A DNA stretch of 64,000 bases from VRUE01 sp963716735 (GCA_963716735.1 OY970321.1:62001-126000), one strand, 5' to 3'. Counted from the first letter of the stretch, positions 52,768 to 61,948 are shown. Numbers and translations: made by a program. Notes: generated by a model not told the origin, from the sequence alone.

Positions 52768-54720
52768 CTAACGGGGGACGGCGCCCCGGTCTTGCGCTGG
52801 TTCTTCCTGGATTGGCGCGGCCGCTTTCGACGCCGGCGCGGCGGCGATCTCGCGGTGCCAGAGCTCGAGGACGAGCAGCGACCAGATCGCCCCCGAGCGG
52901 TCTTCCGCGCCGGAGGTGTGCCGGTCGAGCAGGGCCCGCACGGCGTCGGGCTCGAAATAGCCGCGATCGCGGGCGGTCGAGTCGAGCAGGACGTCGTGGG
53001 AGAGGTCCTTGAGATCCCCCCGCAGCCACTCGGCCATCGGGACCACGAATCCGCGCTTCGGGGCGTCGAGGATCTCAGCCGGGATCGAGTCGCGGAAAGC
53101 CTCGCGGAGCGCGAACTTCTTCTCCCTGCCCCGCACCTTCAGGTGCGACGGGAGTGCAGCGGCGAACTCCATCAGCTCGTGGTCGAGGAGCGGCGAGCGC
53201 GCCTCCAGGGAGTGGGCCATCGTCGCGATGTCCATCTTCGTCAGGAGGTCGTCGGGTAGGAACAGCCCGGCGTCGACGGAGAGCATGTGCCCAAGCGGAT
53301 CGCGGGCGCCGGCATCGCGCCAGCGCCGCTCGATCGCGTCCTCGGCGGCGGAGGTGCCGCCGACCAGCTCGCGCATCCGCGGCGTGTAGAGGGCGAGGCG
53401 CTCCGCTCGGTCGAGCTGGGTCAGGTAGGAGGCGTGGCGCTGGGGGGCGTCGAGCGCGGTCGCGGCGGCGAGCCTGCGCAGCCGGCTGCGGGTCGACTGG
53501 GGGTCGCCGCTCGACGGCAGCGCGCCGGCCAGCGCGCCGATCGAGCGTCGCAGCGGCGCCGGCAGTCCGGCGGCGCGGTCGAGCGCCAGGTTGGCGACGT
53601 AGCGGCTGTAGCCGGCGAAGCTCTCGTCGCCGCCGTCGCCGTTGAGCGCGACCGTGACCTGCCGGCGGGCGAGCTCGGCGAGGTAAAAGCTCGGGATCGC
53701 CGAGGAGTCGGCGAACGGCTCGCCGTAGTGGCGCACGATCCGCGGCAGGATCTCGACCGCGTCCGGCGTGACCACCAGCTCTTCGTGGTCGGTCCCGAAG
53801 CGCTCGGCGATCAGGCGCGCCTGCGAGAGCTCGTCGTAGCGGTCGTCGGCGAAGCCGATCGAAAAGGTGCGCACCGGCCGGCTCGACTGCTCGGCCATCG
53901 TCGCGACCACCGCAGAGGAGTCGATCCCGCCGGAGAGGAAGGCGCCGAGGGGCACGTCGGCGACCATGCGACGGGCGACGGCGGCACGGAGCTGCTCGCG
54001 CAGCTCCTCGATCAGCTCCCGGTCATCGCCGCCGCGGGCCTCGCCGCCGTGGTCGAGCCGCCAGTAGGGCTCGATCGTCACCCGCCCGCCCTCGAGCGTG
54101 AGGACGTTCGCCGGCGGCAGCTTGCGCACCGCCTCGAAGGCGCTCAGCGGCGCCGGGATCCAGCGCAGGGCGAGGTAGGCGTCGAGAGCTTCGAAGTCGA
54201 GGTCGCGGGGAATCTCCGGGTCCTGCAGCAGCGCGCGCAGCTCCGAGGCGAAGCTGAGCACGCCGTCGCGCAGGGCGTAGAAGAGCGGCTTCTTGCCGAG
54301 CCGGTCGCGGGCGAGGACGAGCCGGCGCCGCCGCGCGTCCCAGATCGCCAGGCCGAACATGCCGTGCAGCGAGCGGACGCAGCGGCTGCCCTCCTCCTCG
54401 TAGAGGTGGACGATGACCTCGGTATCGCTTCCGGTCGCGAAGCTGTGCCCGGAGCGTTCGAGCCGTGCGCGCAGCTCGCGGAAGTTGTAGATCTCGCCGT
54501 TGAGGACGACGACCACCGAGCGGTCCTCGTTGAAGATCGGCTGGTCGCCGGTGTCCAGGTCGATCACCCTGAGGCGCTGTATGCCGAGGCCGGCGGCGTC
54601 GTCGACGTGGACGCCGCGAGAGTCCGGTCCGCGGTGCTCCTGGGCGGCGCACATCTCCTCGATCAGGCCGGCCCGGGGGGCCGCTCCGTCCCAGCGGACC
54701 TGTCCGCAGATCCCGCACAT
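52768..54720 (-). CDS. asnB: Asparagine synthase (glutamine-hydrolysing) AsnB-like amidotransferase
   Basis: This 650-aa protein has a complete glutaminase domain (Cys2 in MCGICGQVRWDG, EHRGPDSRGV, LNGEIYNFRELR) and the synthetase motif SGGIDSSAVVATMAEQ, with YGEPFADSSAIPSFYLAELARR and NGDGGDESFAGYSRY. Length matches AsnB. Copies in polysaccharide clusters often amidate uronic acids or aminate sugar units. The start shares one base with the upstream stop (TGATG). It contrasts with the lasso cyclase at 40128, which lacks Cys2. Confidence 0.92.
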   Translation of the reverse strand: MCGICGQVRWDGAAPRAGLIEEMCAAQEHRGPDSRGVHVDDAAGLGIQRLRVIDLDTGDQPIFNEDRSVVVVLNGEIYNFRELRARLERSGHSFATGSDTEVIVHLYEEEGSRCVRSLHGMFGLAIWDARRRRLVLARDRLGKKPLFYALRDGVLSFASELRALLQDPEIPRDLDFEALDAYLALRWIPAPLSAFEAVRKLPPANVLTLEGGRVTIEPYWRLDHGGEARGGDDRELIEELREQLRAAVARRMVADVPLGAFLSGGIDSSAVVATMAEQSSRPVRTFSIGFADDRYDELSQARLIAERFGTDHEELVVTPDAVEILPRIVRHYGEPFADSSAIPSFYLAELARRQVTVALNGDGGDESFAGYSRYVANLALDRAAGLPAPLRRSIGALAGALPSSGDPQSTRSRLRRLAAATALDAPQRHASYLTQLDRAERLALYTPRMRELVGGTSAAEDAIERRWRDAGARDPLGHMLSVDAGLFLPDDLLTKMDIATMAHSLEARSPLLDHELMEFAAALPSHLKVRGREKKFALREAFRDSIPAEILDAPKRGFVVPMAEWLRGDLKDLSHDVLLDSTARDRGYFEPDAVRALLDRHTSGAEDRSGAIWSLLVLELWHREIAAAPASKAAAPIQEEPAQDRGAVPR

Positions 54721-55955
54721 CAGGCCGTCACCCGGGCGGCAGGCACGTCGCCGGAAGCCGGCTGCCGATCGATCGTCAGCAGATGTGCGAGCGCCGGCAG
54801 CATCGGGCTCGCCACCCAGCGCGCGTGCACGGCGCGGTTGGCCCAGAAGCGCCGTCGCTGGAAGATCGGCAGCCCGTCGCGGCGGGTCATCCGCCGCAGC
54901 GCGAACTCGAGGACGGCCCAGGCCTGTTCCCCGGCCCCGGGGTCGTGCGGGGCCGCGATCGCGAGCGTCTGGATCCCCTGGGCCACGCACTGGGCGTCGA
55001 TCGGGAACGTCTTCTCCGGGTAGTACTTCGGAGTCCCGTCGGGCAGGAAGAGGTTCGCCCGGTAGTGGCGGATGCCCAGGCGCCAGGCCGCCTCCGCCTC
55101 CTCGGCGGCGACGCCCGCGTCGGCGCAGGTGCGCAGGGCATCGAGCACGTAGCCGCTGTGGAAGTTGTCCACCCACCCGAGGCCCGGGCGCTCGCCGTAG
55201 GGCCAGGAGCCATCCGGGCGCTGGCGGGCGGTGGTGTAGCGGACGGCGTCGGCCGCCGGTGCCGCGAAGCGGTCCTCGCCCGTCTCGGCCGCGATGCGGG
55301 CGAGGAGCGAGGCGACGAGCATGCTCGAGTTGTGGATTGGCGAGCGGTCCCCCGGCAGGTAGCCGAAGAAGGCGCCGGGAGGGTCCTCCGTTTGCGGGAC
55401 GTGGCGGATGAAGAACTCGCCGACTTCGATCGCCTCGGCCAGCAGCTCCGGTTCGCCCAGCGACGCGTGGGCGTCGAGCAGGGCCAGCCCGGCGAAGGCG
55501 GTGGCGATCGTGTTGGGTGTCGTGGCGGGGTAGAAGAAGACCCTGGTCTCGACGTCGAACTGGTAGCCCCAGCTGGGCTGCTCGAACGCCGGCAGGCGGA
55601 GCGAGTGGAGCAGCCCGAGGCAGTCGCGCATCCTCTGTTTCGCCTCCGCCTCGGCGAGGAAGCCGTTGCGGGCGTAGGCGGAGATCGCCCAGGCCGCCGA
55701 GACCGCGCTCGCCAAGCGGGGGATGCCCAGGGGGCGGCGCAGGTCGAGCGGCGAGCGCTTGACCGCCTGGATCAAGAGGCGCCTCCCGAGTGGCGAGCGC
55801 TTCAGCGGCGCAAGCGCCCGCCGCCTGGCATTCAGCCCCTCGTAGGGGTCCGTGCCGCGCCAGCCGCGCTCAGACCCCCAAGCGTCGAGGCGCTGGGCCA
55901 GCGCCTGCGCGCGCCCCCTCACGCTGGGCCCGCCTGCCATTCCCCGCTCATCCAT
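54720..55955 (-). CDS. Alpha/alpha-toroid-like protein of unknown function, AsnB partner
   Basis: This 411-aa protein is all-helical with repeated aromatic/glycine motifs (AWAISAYARNGFLAEAEAKQRM, FYPATTPNTIATAFAGLALLDAH, NSSMLVASLLARIAAETGE, RPDGSWPYGERPGLGWVDNFHSGYVLDAL). This periodic pattern is the (alpha/alpha)6 barrel seen in prenyltransferase-like, lyase and glycoside hydrolase folds. Proteins like it occur next to AsnB in polysaccharide operons and are often given misleading names. Its action on the glycan is unknown. It overlaps the DUF354 gene by 8 bp. Confidence 0.72.
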   Translation of the reverse strand: MDERGMAGGPSVRGRAQALAQRLDAWGSERGWRGTDPYEGLNARRRALAPLKRSPLGRRLLIQAVKRSPLDLRRPLGIPRLASAVSAAWAISAYARNGFLAEAEAKQRMRDCLGLLHSLRLPAFEQPSWGYQFDVETRVFFYPATTPNTIATAFAGLALLDAHASLGEPELLAEAIEVGEFFIRHVPQTEDPPGAFFGYLPGDRSPIHNSSMLVASLLARIAAETGEDRFAAPAADAVRYTTARQRPDGSWPYGERPGLGWVDNFHSGYVLDALRTCADAGVAAEEAEAAWRLGIRHYRANLFLPDGTPKYYPEKTFPIDAQCVAQGIQTLAIAAPHDPGAGEQAWAVLEFALRRMTRRDGLPIFQRRRFWANRAVHARWVASPMLPALAHLLTIDRQPASGDVPAARVTA

Positions 55956-57021
55956 ATGCCTGCGCGGATGCGGTTACGGGCGCTTCGGCGGCCGGGGTCT
56001 CGAAGACCTCGGCGACGAATTCGTCGATCAACGTCTCCCCACGGACCCGCAGCTCGGCCGGGCTGCGCGGCTGTTGCGAGCGTGGCTCCAGGGCGGGCAG
56101 GTCGGCGATCGACTGGAGGCGCCGCAGGTAGCCGCGCTGCTCCAGCCAGCGGTCGACCGCCGGCGTCTCCCCCGCGAAGATGCTCACCGTCGGCACCCCG
56201 AGCAGAGCCGCCTCGCGGGTCATCGTGCCACCCGCGCCGACCACCAGATCCGCTGCATAGAGCAGCGAGCGAGCGTCCACCGCCCGCTCGGGCACGATCA
56301 GGTTCTCGAGCTTCAGGCCCGCCAGCTCACGGCGCTGCTCGGGATGGCGGCAGAGCGCCACGCAGCTGACCCCCGGCCGGCCGCGGATCAGCTCGAGTAT
56401 CTGGCCGAACAGCGGGTTGCCGGCGCGGTGGTAGAGGGCGCCGGTCGGGGGGGTGCGCGCGACGATCAGGACGTCGCCGTCCTGCTTGCGCACGCCCGCT
56501 TCGGCGAGCGCCTCGGAGGAGGGCTCGAAGTCGCCGAGGTAGATCTCCTCCTTGAGTCCGTCGTAGAAGCGCACCTTGCGGGGAGTCACGCCCTGGCGCC
56601 GCAGCGGCAGCTCGCGCATCGCGGCGGGCAGCAGGATCGTCTTGGCGAGCCTGAAGGCGAGGTGATTGGCCGGCTGGTGCTCGTAGTCCATCGCCGTGAC
56701 CGCCCTGATCCCGAGCCGGCGAGCGGCGACGATCTGCCCGTAGGAATTGTGCGAGAGGGCGACGTCGGGGCGCGTCCCCCATGCCCACTCGGCGAGGTCG
56801 GCGATGCGCTGCAGCATCGCCCGCCCCTTGGCCGCCCGACCGTTGTGGCTGCGCCCGCCGATCACGCTGATCCCCTGCCAGTGCCGCCGCGCCAGTTCGA
56901 CCGTCTGGGCGTTGTCGCGGGCGGTCACGAGGACCTCGTGGCCGTCGCTCGACAGTCGCTCCGAGATCGGCGCGAAGAGGGGCGCGTGCGGCGAGTTGGA
57001 GAGGTCGATCCAGACCTTCAC
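55948..57021 (-). CDS. DUF354 protein, GT-B-like (glycosyltransferase or epimerase-like)
   Basis: This 357-aa protein begins MKVWIDLSNSPHAPLFAPISERL, the signature of DUF354. It has RPDVALSHNSYGQIVAARRLGIRAVTAMDYEHQPANHLAFRLA and a C-terminal donor-like half with LLYAADLVVGAGGTMTREAALLGVPTVSIF. The fold resembles UDP-GlcNAc 2-epimerases and GT-B glycosyltransferases. It overlaps the WecB-like gene by 4 bp and probably acts with it on an amino-sugar donor. Confidence 0.82.
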   Translation of the reverse strand: MKVWIDLSNSPHAPLFAPISERLSSDGHEVLVTARDNAQTVELARRHWQGISVIGGRSHNGRAAKGRAMLQRIADLAEWAWGTRPDVALSHNSYGQIVAARRLGIRAVTAMDYEHQPANHLAFRLAKTILLPAAMRELPLRRQGVTPRKVRFYDGLKEEIYLGDFEPSSEALAEAGVRKQDGDVLIVARTPPTGALYHRAGNPLFGQILELIRGRPGVSCVALCRHPEQRRELAGLKLENLIVPERAVDARSLLYAADLVVGAGGTMTREAALLGVPTVSIFAGETPAVDRWLEQRGYLRRLQSIADLPALEPRSQQPRSPAELRVRGETLIDEFVAEVFETPAAEAPVTASAQAYG

Positions 57022-58136
57022 GGCGCGTTCACCTCGGCGGCGATCGAGAGCTCCTCCGCCTGCAGGCGCATCGCTCTGGCCAGTATGTCGGCGACGCGCG
57101 CGCTCGCTCCGCCGTCCCAGAGCGGGGGAGCCTCCCGCCCCTGTCGCGCGCTCTCCAGCGCGGGGAGAATTTCGCCGATCCCAGCCGGGTCGTGTCCGAT
57201 CAGCCGGTTCGTTCCTCGCAGCAGGGTGACCGCCCGCTCCGTCTCGTCGGCGACCGTGAAGCAGGGCACCCCCAGGCAGGTGGTCTCCTCCTGCACCCCG
57301 CTGCGGTCGGTGAGGACGGCGGTGGCGTCTATCTGGAGCGAGAGAAAGTCGAGGTAGCCGAGTGGATCCGTGAGCCGCAGCCGCGATCCGTCGACGTAGC
57401 GGGCCACGGTGTCCTGGACCTGCTCCCCGACCGGGAAGATCACTGGCAGCTTCCTGCTCAGTTCCATCAGGCGGTCGAGGATCGCCCGCAGGCGCGAGAG
57501 GTTGCGGATCCTGGCCTCCTGCAGCGAGACGAGCAGGTAGTTCCCCTTGCGCAACCCGAGGCGGGCCGCCGTCCCGGCGAGCTTGGAGATCGGCTGCACC
57601 GAGTGGACCGTGTCGGCGGCCGTGCTGCCGACGATGTGCACGCGCTCGGTCTCGATCCCTTCGAACTTCAGGTTGGCGAGCCCCTGCTCGCCGCTGGCGA
57701 AGAGCAGGTCCGCGAAGGAGTCGACGATCACCCGATTCATCTCCTCAGGCACGTGGCGGTCGTGGTTGCGCAGCCCCGAGTCGATGTGGGCGCTGCGGAT
57801 GCCGAGTCGCAGCGCCGTCAGCGCCGCCGCCAGCGTCGAGGCCGAGTCGCCGGGGACGACGATCAGGTTCGGCTGCTCCACCTCGATCACTCGCTCGACC
57901 CGCTCCATGATCCGCGTCGTCTCGGTCACCGGGCTTCCGGAGGGGGCCTCGAGCAGGTAGTCGCTCTCGGGCAGGCCCAGCTCGGCGCGCAGGCCGAGCG
58001 ACGTCGTCACCCCGCCGGTGTCGACGACCACGTGGCGAGCAGAGGGCATGCGTTCGCGCAGGCGCGCGATCACCCCGGCGAGCGTTACGGCATCGAAGTG
58101 GGTGCCGATCGCGTACAGCAGGCAGTCGCGTTCCAT
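57018..58136 (-). CDS. wecB: UDP-N-acetylglucosamine 2-epimerase-like (WecB/WbpI type)
   Basis: This 372-aa non-hydrolysing 2-epimerase-type enzyme carries NLIVVPGDSASTLAAALTALRLGIRSAHIDSGLRNHDRHVPEEMNRVIVDSFADLLFASGEQGLANLKFEGI, which is the family pattern (G-D-x-x-S, H-x-D-x-G-L-R, P-E-E-x-N-R). Further on it has DRSGVQEETTCLGVPCFTV. ATG 58136 starts right at the first strand. It lies 2 bp after the priming transferase gene. With the neighbouring aminotransferase and oxidoreductase it may make a 2,3-diamino-type sugar, as in the Wbp pathway. Confidence 0.88.
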   Translation of the reverse strand: MERDCLLYAIGTHFDAVTLAGVIARLRERMPSARHVVVDTGGVTTSLGLRAELGLPESDYLLEAPSGSPVTETTRIMERVERVIEVEQPNLIVVPGDSASTLAAALTALRLGIRSAHIDSGLRNHDRHVPEEMNRVIVDSFADLLFASGEQGLANLKFEGIETERVHIVGSTAADTVHSVQPISKLAGTAARLGLRKGNYLLVSLQEARIRNLSRLRAILDRLMELSRKLPVIFPVGEQVQDTVARYVDGSRLRLTDPLGYLDFLSLQIDATAVLTDRSGVQEETTCLGVPCFTVADETERAVTLLRGTNRLIGHDPAGIGEILPALESARQGREAPPLWDGGASARVADILARAMRLQAEELSIAAEVNAP

Positions 58137-58138
58137 CG

Positions 58139-59653
58139 TCAGTTGGCTCCACGCCTGAGCAGCACCACCGGGAGAGTGCGGAGCACGAGGCGCAGGTCCG
58201 TCCAAAGCGACCAGTTCGTGACGTACAGGTAGTCGAGCTTGACCATCTCCTCGAAGGGGATGTTGGTTCGCCCCAGCACCTGCCAGAGCCCCGTTATGCC
58301 CGGGGTCAGGTCGATCCTCGTGCGCCGCCAGCCCTCGAGCTGGCGGTCCTCGTCGGCGACGATCGGTCGCGGCCCGACGAAGCTCATCTCCCCCTTGAGC
58401 ACGTTCCACAGCTGTGGCAGCTCGTCGAGGCTGGAGGTGCGCAGGAAGCGGCCGACCCTGGTCACCCGCGGGTCGTGGTCGAGGTGCAGCCAGCCGGAAT
58501 CCCTGCTCTCCGCGAGCAGCTCCGCCCGGCGCTCTTCGGCGTCAACGCACATCGTCCGGAACTTGACCAGGCGGAAGCGTTGCCCGCAGCGGCCGATGCG
58601 CTCCTGCCGGAAGAGCACCGGCCCCGGCGAGTCGAGCTTGACCGCGGCAGCGACCGCCGCCTGCAGCGGCGCGGTCAGGACAAGCAGGACCGCGGCGCCG
58701 ACCAGGTCGAGGAACCGCTTGAGGAAGCGCGAGGAGCGCGAGAGGACCGGTGGGTTCACTCCCAGCACCGTGATCCCCTCGACGTCGTCGAGCTCGACCG
58801 AGGAGCCGAGCGCGTCGAAGAGCTGGGGGAGGACGCTGATCTTGACCTGCAGCTCGCGCGCGTTGCAGAGCAGGTCGAAGAGCGCCCCCTGCTCGAAGTC
58901 CTGGTGAGCGACGACCAGCCGCTCGACGTTGTGCTCGGCGACCAGTCGCTCGAGGTCAAGCTCGCACATGTTGCCCAGCGCACGCAGACCCTCATGCTCG
59001 ACCCGCTCCTCCGAGCCCGTGATCAGGCCGATCACCTCGACGCCGTACTCGGAATGGGAGCGCATCTTGCGCGCCAGCGTGACGATCTGCTCGCCGTCGC
59101 CGACCAGCATCACCCGCTCCGGCCCCAGCAGCGAGACGCCGATGCGGCGCGCGACCGCGCGCAGGACCGCCACGGCGAGGATCGCGAGGACCGCGAAGAC
59201 GGCGAGGTCGCTGAGGTCGAAGCCGCCCATCGGGCCGAGCTGGAAGTAGGCGAGCATGAGCAGCGAGCCGAGCAGCACGGCGTGGCCGATCCAGGGCAGG
59301 TCGTCGACGCTGGCGTGGCCGATCCGCTTGACGTCGCGGTCGTAGAGGCCATAGGCCTTGAAGACGAAGATCCAGGCCGGCAGGGTGGGAAGCGCCCAGA
59401 GAAGCTCCTGTGGCCGGCCGGCGATCAGCGTCGCCACGACCAGGGCGACGCCGACGCCGATCAGGTCGGCGACGGCCAGCAGGCGGCGGACGCCCGAGTC
59501 GCGAGGCGCGTGCCTCCCGGCAACCACCCGGGTGGCCTCGATCCGATAGCGCCCGCCCAGCGGCCCCGTGTCCAGGGCCAGCTCGCCCGCCGGCGCCGGC
59601 TCGACGATCTGTGCCTGGAGCCGCCGGCTCGTCTTGGTGGCCAGCGGGCTCAC
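58139..59653 (-). CDS. Polyprenyl glycosylphosphotransferase (priming sugar transferase), second copy
   Basis: This 504-aa enzyme has four or five N-terminal transmembrane helices and a CoA-binding-like middle domain (RVMLVGDGEQIVTLARKMRSH). The C-terminal sugar transferase domain has KRFLDLVGAAVLLVLTAPLQ, KLDSPGPVLFRQERIGRCG, VKFRTMCVDAE, SLDELPQLWNVLKGEMSFVGPRP and PGITGLWQVLGRTN. GTG 59653 overlaps the oxidoreductase stop by 4 bp. It starts the second repeat-unit pathway; the copy at 21538 starts the first. Confidence 0.9.
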   Translation of the reverse strand: MSPLATKTSRRLQAQIVEPAPAGELALDTGPLGGRYRIEATRVVAGRHAPRDSGVRRLLAVADLIGVGVALVVATLIAGRPQELLWALPTLPAWIFVFKAYGLYDRDVKRIGHASVDDLPWIGHAVLLGSLLMLAYFQLGPMGGFDLSDLAVFAVLAILAVAVLRAVARRIGVSLLGPERVMLVGDGEQIVTLARKMRSHSEYGVEVIGLITGSEERVEHEGLRALGNMCELDLERLVAEHNVERLVVAHQDFEQGALFDLLCNARELQVKISVLPQLFDALGSSVELDDVEGITVLGVNPPVLSRSSRFLKRFLDLVGAAVLLVLTAPLQAAVAAAVKLDSPGPVLFRQERIGRCGQRFRLVKFRTMCVDAEERRAELLAESRDSGWLHLDHDPRVTRVGRFLRTSSLDELPQLWNVLKGEMSFVGPRPIVADEDRQLEGWRRTRIDLTPGITGLWQVLGRTNIPFEEMVKLDYLYVTNWSLWTDLRLVLRTLPVVLLRRGAN

Positions 59654-60729
59654 CCCACCGTGAGCCGCTCGTTCGGGCTCCTGGAGCCCGCCGTGACCCT
59701 CTCCTTCAGGCTGACCTCCGCGCCACCCAGTCGCAGCGATTCGTCCGCCGCCTCGGTGAGGCAGACGACGCGACGGGCGAGCTGCGCGCTGGAGACCGTT
59801 TCCCCGCCCGAGCGGATCGCGCTGATGAAGTCGACCATCTCTTCGCTCAGCGGCTCGGAGCTGTCGACCTTGGGGGAGAGGATGTCGCCGGTTCGGTAGG
59901 AGAGGTGGTACTCGCCGTAGGTCTCGGGGTCCTTGTAGACCACGCCGTGGTCGAAGACCCGCACCGGCTCCGGGGTGCCATCGTCGTAGACGACCATTTT
60001 CTCGCTGCCGACGATCACGGTCCGTCGCAGCTTGCTTGGAGCGAGCCAGCTGAGCTCGACGTTGGCGACGATCTCCGACTCGTACCCGAGGTTGATGAAG
60101 GCGACGTCGGGGATCCCGCGCACGATCGAGTCGCGACCGACAGCCCGGACCGTCGTCGGCATCTCGTCGAGCCAGTAGAGGAGGATCGAGAAGTCGTGAG
60201 GGCCTAGATCCCAGATCACGCTCACGTCCGCCTGGTGAAGGCCCAGGTTGACGCGGTTGGAGGAGATGAAGAACACCTCGCCGATCTCGCCGCTGTCGAG
60301 CAGCCTCTTGACCGTGCGCACCGGCGGGCTGTAGACGAAGGTGTGGCCGCACATCAGCAGCCGGTCGTTCTGCTCGGAGAGGTCGAGGAGCCTGTCCGCC
60401 ATCTCGACCGACGAGGCGAGCGGCTTCTCGACGAAGGTGTGCTTGCCGGCGCTGAGCGCCTGCGAGGCGAGGTCGAAGTGGGTGAAGACGGGGGTGGCGA
60501 TGACGACCGCGTCCAGCTCGGGGTCGTCGAAGAGATGGTTGACCTCGTCGGTCCGGGTGCAGGATGGGTAGCGGCGCCCGAACCGCTCGAGGCGCTGGGG
60601 GTCGAGGTCGCAGATCCATTTCACCTCGGCGCCGGGCAGCTCCATCAACACCCGGAGCAGGTTGGGTCCCCAATAGCCCAAACCGATCAGGCCAAAGGTC
60701 ACCGGGCGGTCTCTTCTGTCCTTGATCAA
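59650..60729 (-). CDS. Gfo/Idh/MocA family oxidoreductase (nucleotide-sugar dehydrogenase-like)
   Basis: This 359-aa protein has a Rossmann N-terminus (VTFGLIGLGYWGPNLLRVL), the AVVIATPVFTHFDLASQALSAGKHTFVEKPLA motif, whose E-K-P is family-diagnostic, and the DLGPHDFSILLYWLDEMP substrate side. TTG 60729 has AGGAGG at 7-nt spacing and overlaps the aminotransferase stop by 4 bp; GTG 60702 is a shorter option. WlbA/WbpB enzymes of this family make the 3-keto intermediate that a DegT enzyme aminates, which fits its neighbour. Confidence 0.88.
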   Translation of the reverse strand: MIKDRRDRPVTFGLIGLGYWGPNLLRVLMELPGAEVKWICDLDPQRLERFGRRYPSCTRTDEVNHLFDDPELDAVVIATPVFTHFDLASQALSAGKHTFVEKPLASSVEMADRLLDLSEQNDRLLMCGHTFVYSPPVRTVKRLLDSGEIGEVFFISSNRVNLGLHQADVSVIWDLGPHDFSILLYWLDEMPTTVRAVGRDSIVRGIPDVAFINLGYESEIVANVELSWLAPSKLRRTVIVGSEKMVVYDDGTPEPVRVFDHGVVYKDPETYGEYHLSYRTGDILSPKVDSSEPLSEEMVDFISAIRSGGETVSSAQLARRVVCLTEAADESLRLGGAEVSLKERVTAGSRSPNERLTVG

Positions 60730-61865
60730 GCTCCCACCTCCTGAAGTACCTCGTCGACGGCGACACAGACGGCATCGATCTCCGCTTCGCTCAGCTCCGG
60801 GAAGATCGGCAACGAGAGCTCTTCCTCGCTCCAGCGCACCGCCGAGTCGAGCCTCGTCGCCGGGTCCGCCAGCGGCGCCAGCGGCGGTTGCCGGTGCACG
60901 GCCGGCCAGTAGTGGACACCGCTGGCGATGCCGCGCTCGGCAAGGGCTTGCCGGGCGGCGTCGCGGTTGCCGAGGCGGATCGGGAAGAGATGGTAGACGC
61001 ACTCCCGCCCGGGCTTCTCCTCGAGTGGCCGGCAGGCTTCCGGCAGCCGATGCATATACCGGGAGGCGAGCTGTCGGCGGCTCGAATTCCCCTCGTCGAG
61101 CCCCCTCAGCTTGATCCTGAGCATCGCCGCCTGGAGGCCGTCGAGCCGCTCGTTGAAGCCGGCTTCGAGGTGCTCTCCCTTACTCAGCTGGCCGAGGTCC
61201 CGCAGCCTGCGGGCGGCCGTCGCGACGTCCTCGTCGTCGGTGCAGATCGCGCCGCCGTCGCCGAGGGCGCCGAGGTTCTTGCTCGGGTAGAAGCTGAAGG
61301 CGGCGGCGTCGCCGAGGCCCCCGGTTCGGCGGTTTCCGTAGCGGGCGCCGTGGGCCTGGGCGGCGTCCTCGAGCAGGAAGAGGCCGTGGCGCTCGGCCAG
61401 CGCGCCGATCGCCTCCATGTCGCACGGCTGGCCGTACAGGTGGACGGCGACGATGGCGGCGCTGCGGGGGCCGACCAGCGCGGCGGCGGCGTCGGCGTCG
61501 ATCAGCCCGGTCTCCTCCTCGACGTCGCAGAAGACGGGGGTCGCGCCGGCGTGCACGATCGCCAGCGCGCTGGCGATGAAGGTGTGCGCCGGCACGATCA
61601 CCTCGTCGCCCGCTCCGACCCCGGCAGCGAGAAGCGCCAGGGTCAGCGCGGCGGTTCCCGAGCCGACGCCGACGCAGTGACGGACGCCGCAGAACTCGGC
61701 GAACTCTGCCTCGAACCCCGCCACTTCGCTTCCCAGCACGAAAGCGCTGTCACCGAGAACGCGTTCGAACGCCGCCTGAAGCTCTCCCTCGATCGGCCGG
61801 TGGTGACGTCCGAGGTCCATGAAGGGGACCTCCTCAACTGCGACAGATGCCTCGACCGGCTGCAC
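60726..61865 (-). CDS. DegT/DnrJ/EryC1/StrS family sugar aminotransferase
   Basis: This 379-aa PLP enzyme shows VPFMDLGRHHRPIEGELQAAF, GSGTAALTLALLAAGVGAGDEVIVPAHTFIASALAI, LEDAAQAHGA and SFYPSKNLGALGDGGAI, where K in SKNLG binds PLP. GTG 61865 is used because the family VPF-x-DL motif lies upstream of the internal ATG 61820. It is the first gene of the long minus-strand operon ending at 50370. It probably transfers an amino group to a keto-sugar nucleotide made by the oxidoreductase. Confidence 0.9.
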   Translation of the reverse strand: MQPVEASVAVEEVPFMDLGRHHRPIEGELQAAFERVLGDSAFVLGSEVAGFEAEFAEFCGVRHCVGVGSGTAALTLALLAAGVGAGDEVIVPAHTFIASALAIVHAGATPVFCDVEEETGLIDADAAAALVGPRSAAIVAVHLYGQPCDMEAIGALAERHGLFLLEDAAQAHGARYGNRRTGGLGDAAAFSFYPSKNLGALGDGGAICTDDEDVATAARRLRDLGQLSKGEHLEAGFNERLDGLQAAMLRIKLRGLDEGNSSRRQLASRYMHRLPEACRPLEEKPGRECVYHLFPIRLGNRDAARQALAERGIASGVHYWPAVHRQPPLAPLADPATRLDSAVRWSEEELSLPIFPELSEAEIDAVCVAVDEVLQEVGA

Positions 61866-61948
61866 GCGAGATCAACGCCATCGGGAGGAAGTTTCTTGCG
61901 CCGGCGCCCGGCGACGCCACGCTCGGGCGGCGCCGGACCCCCGCCGGT

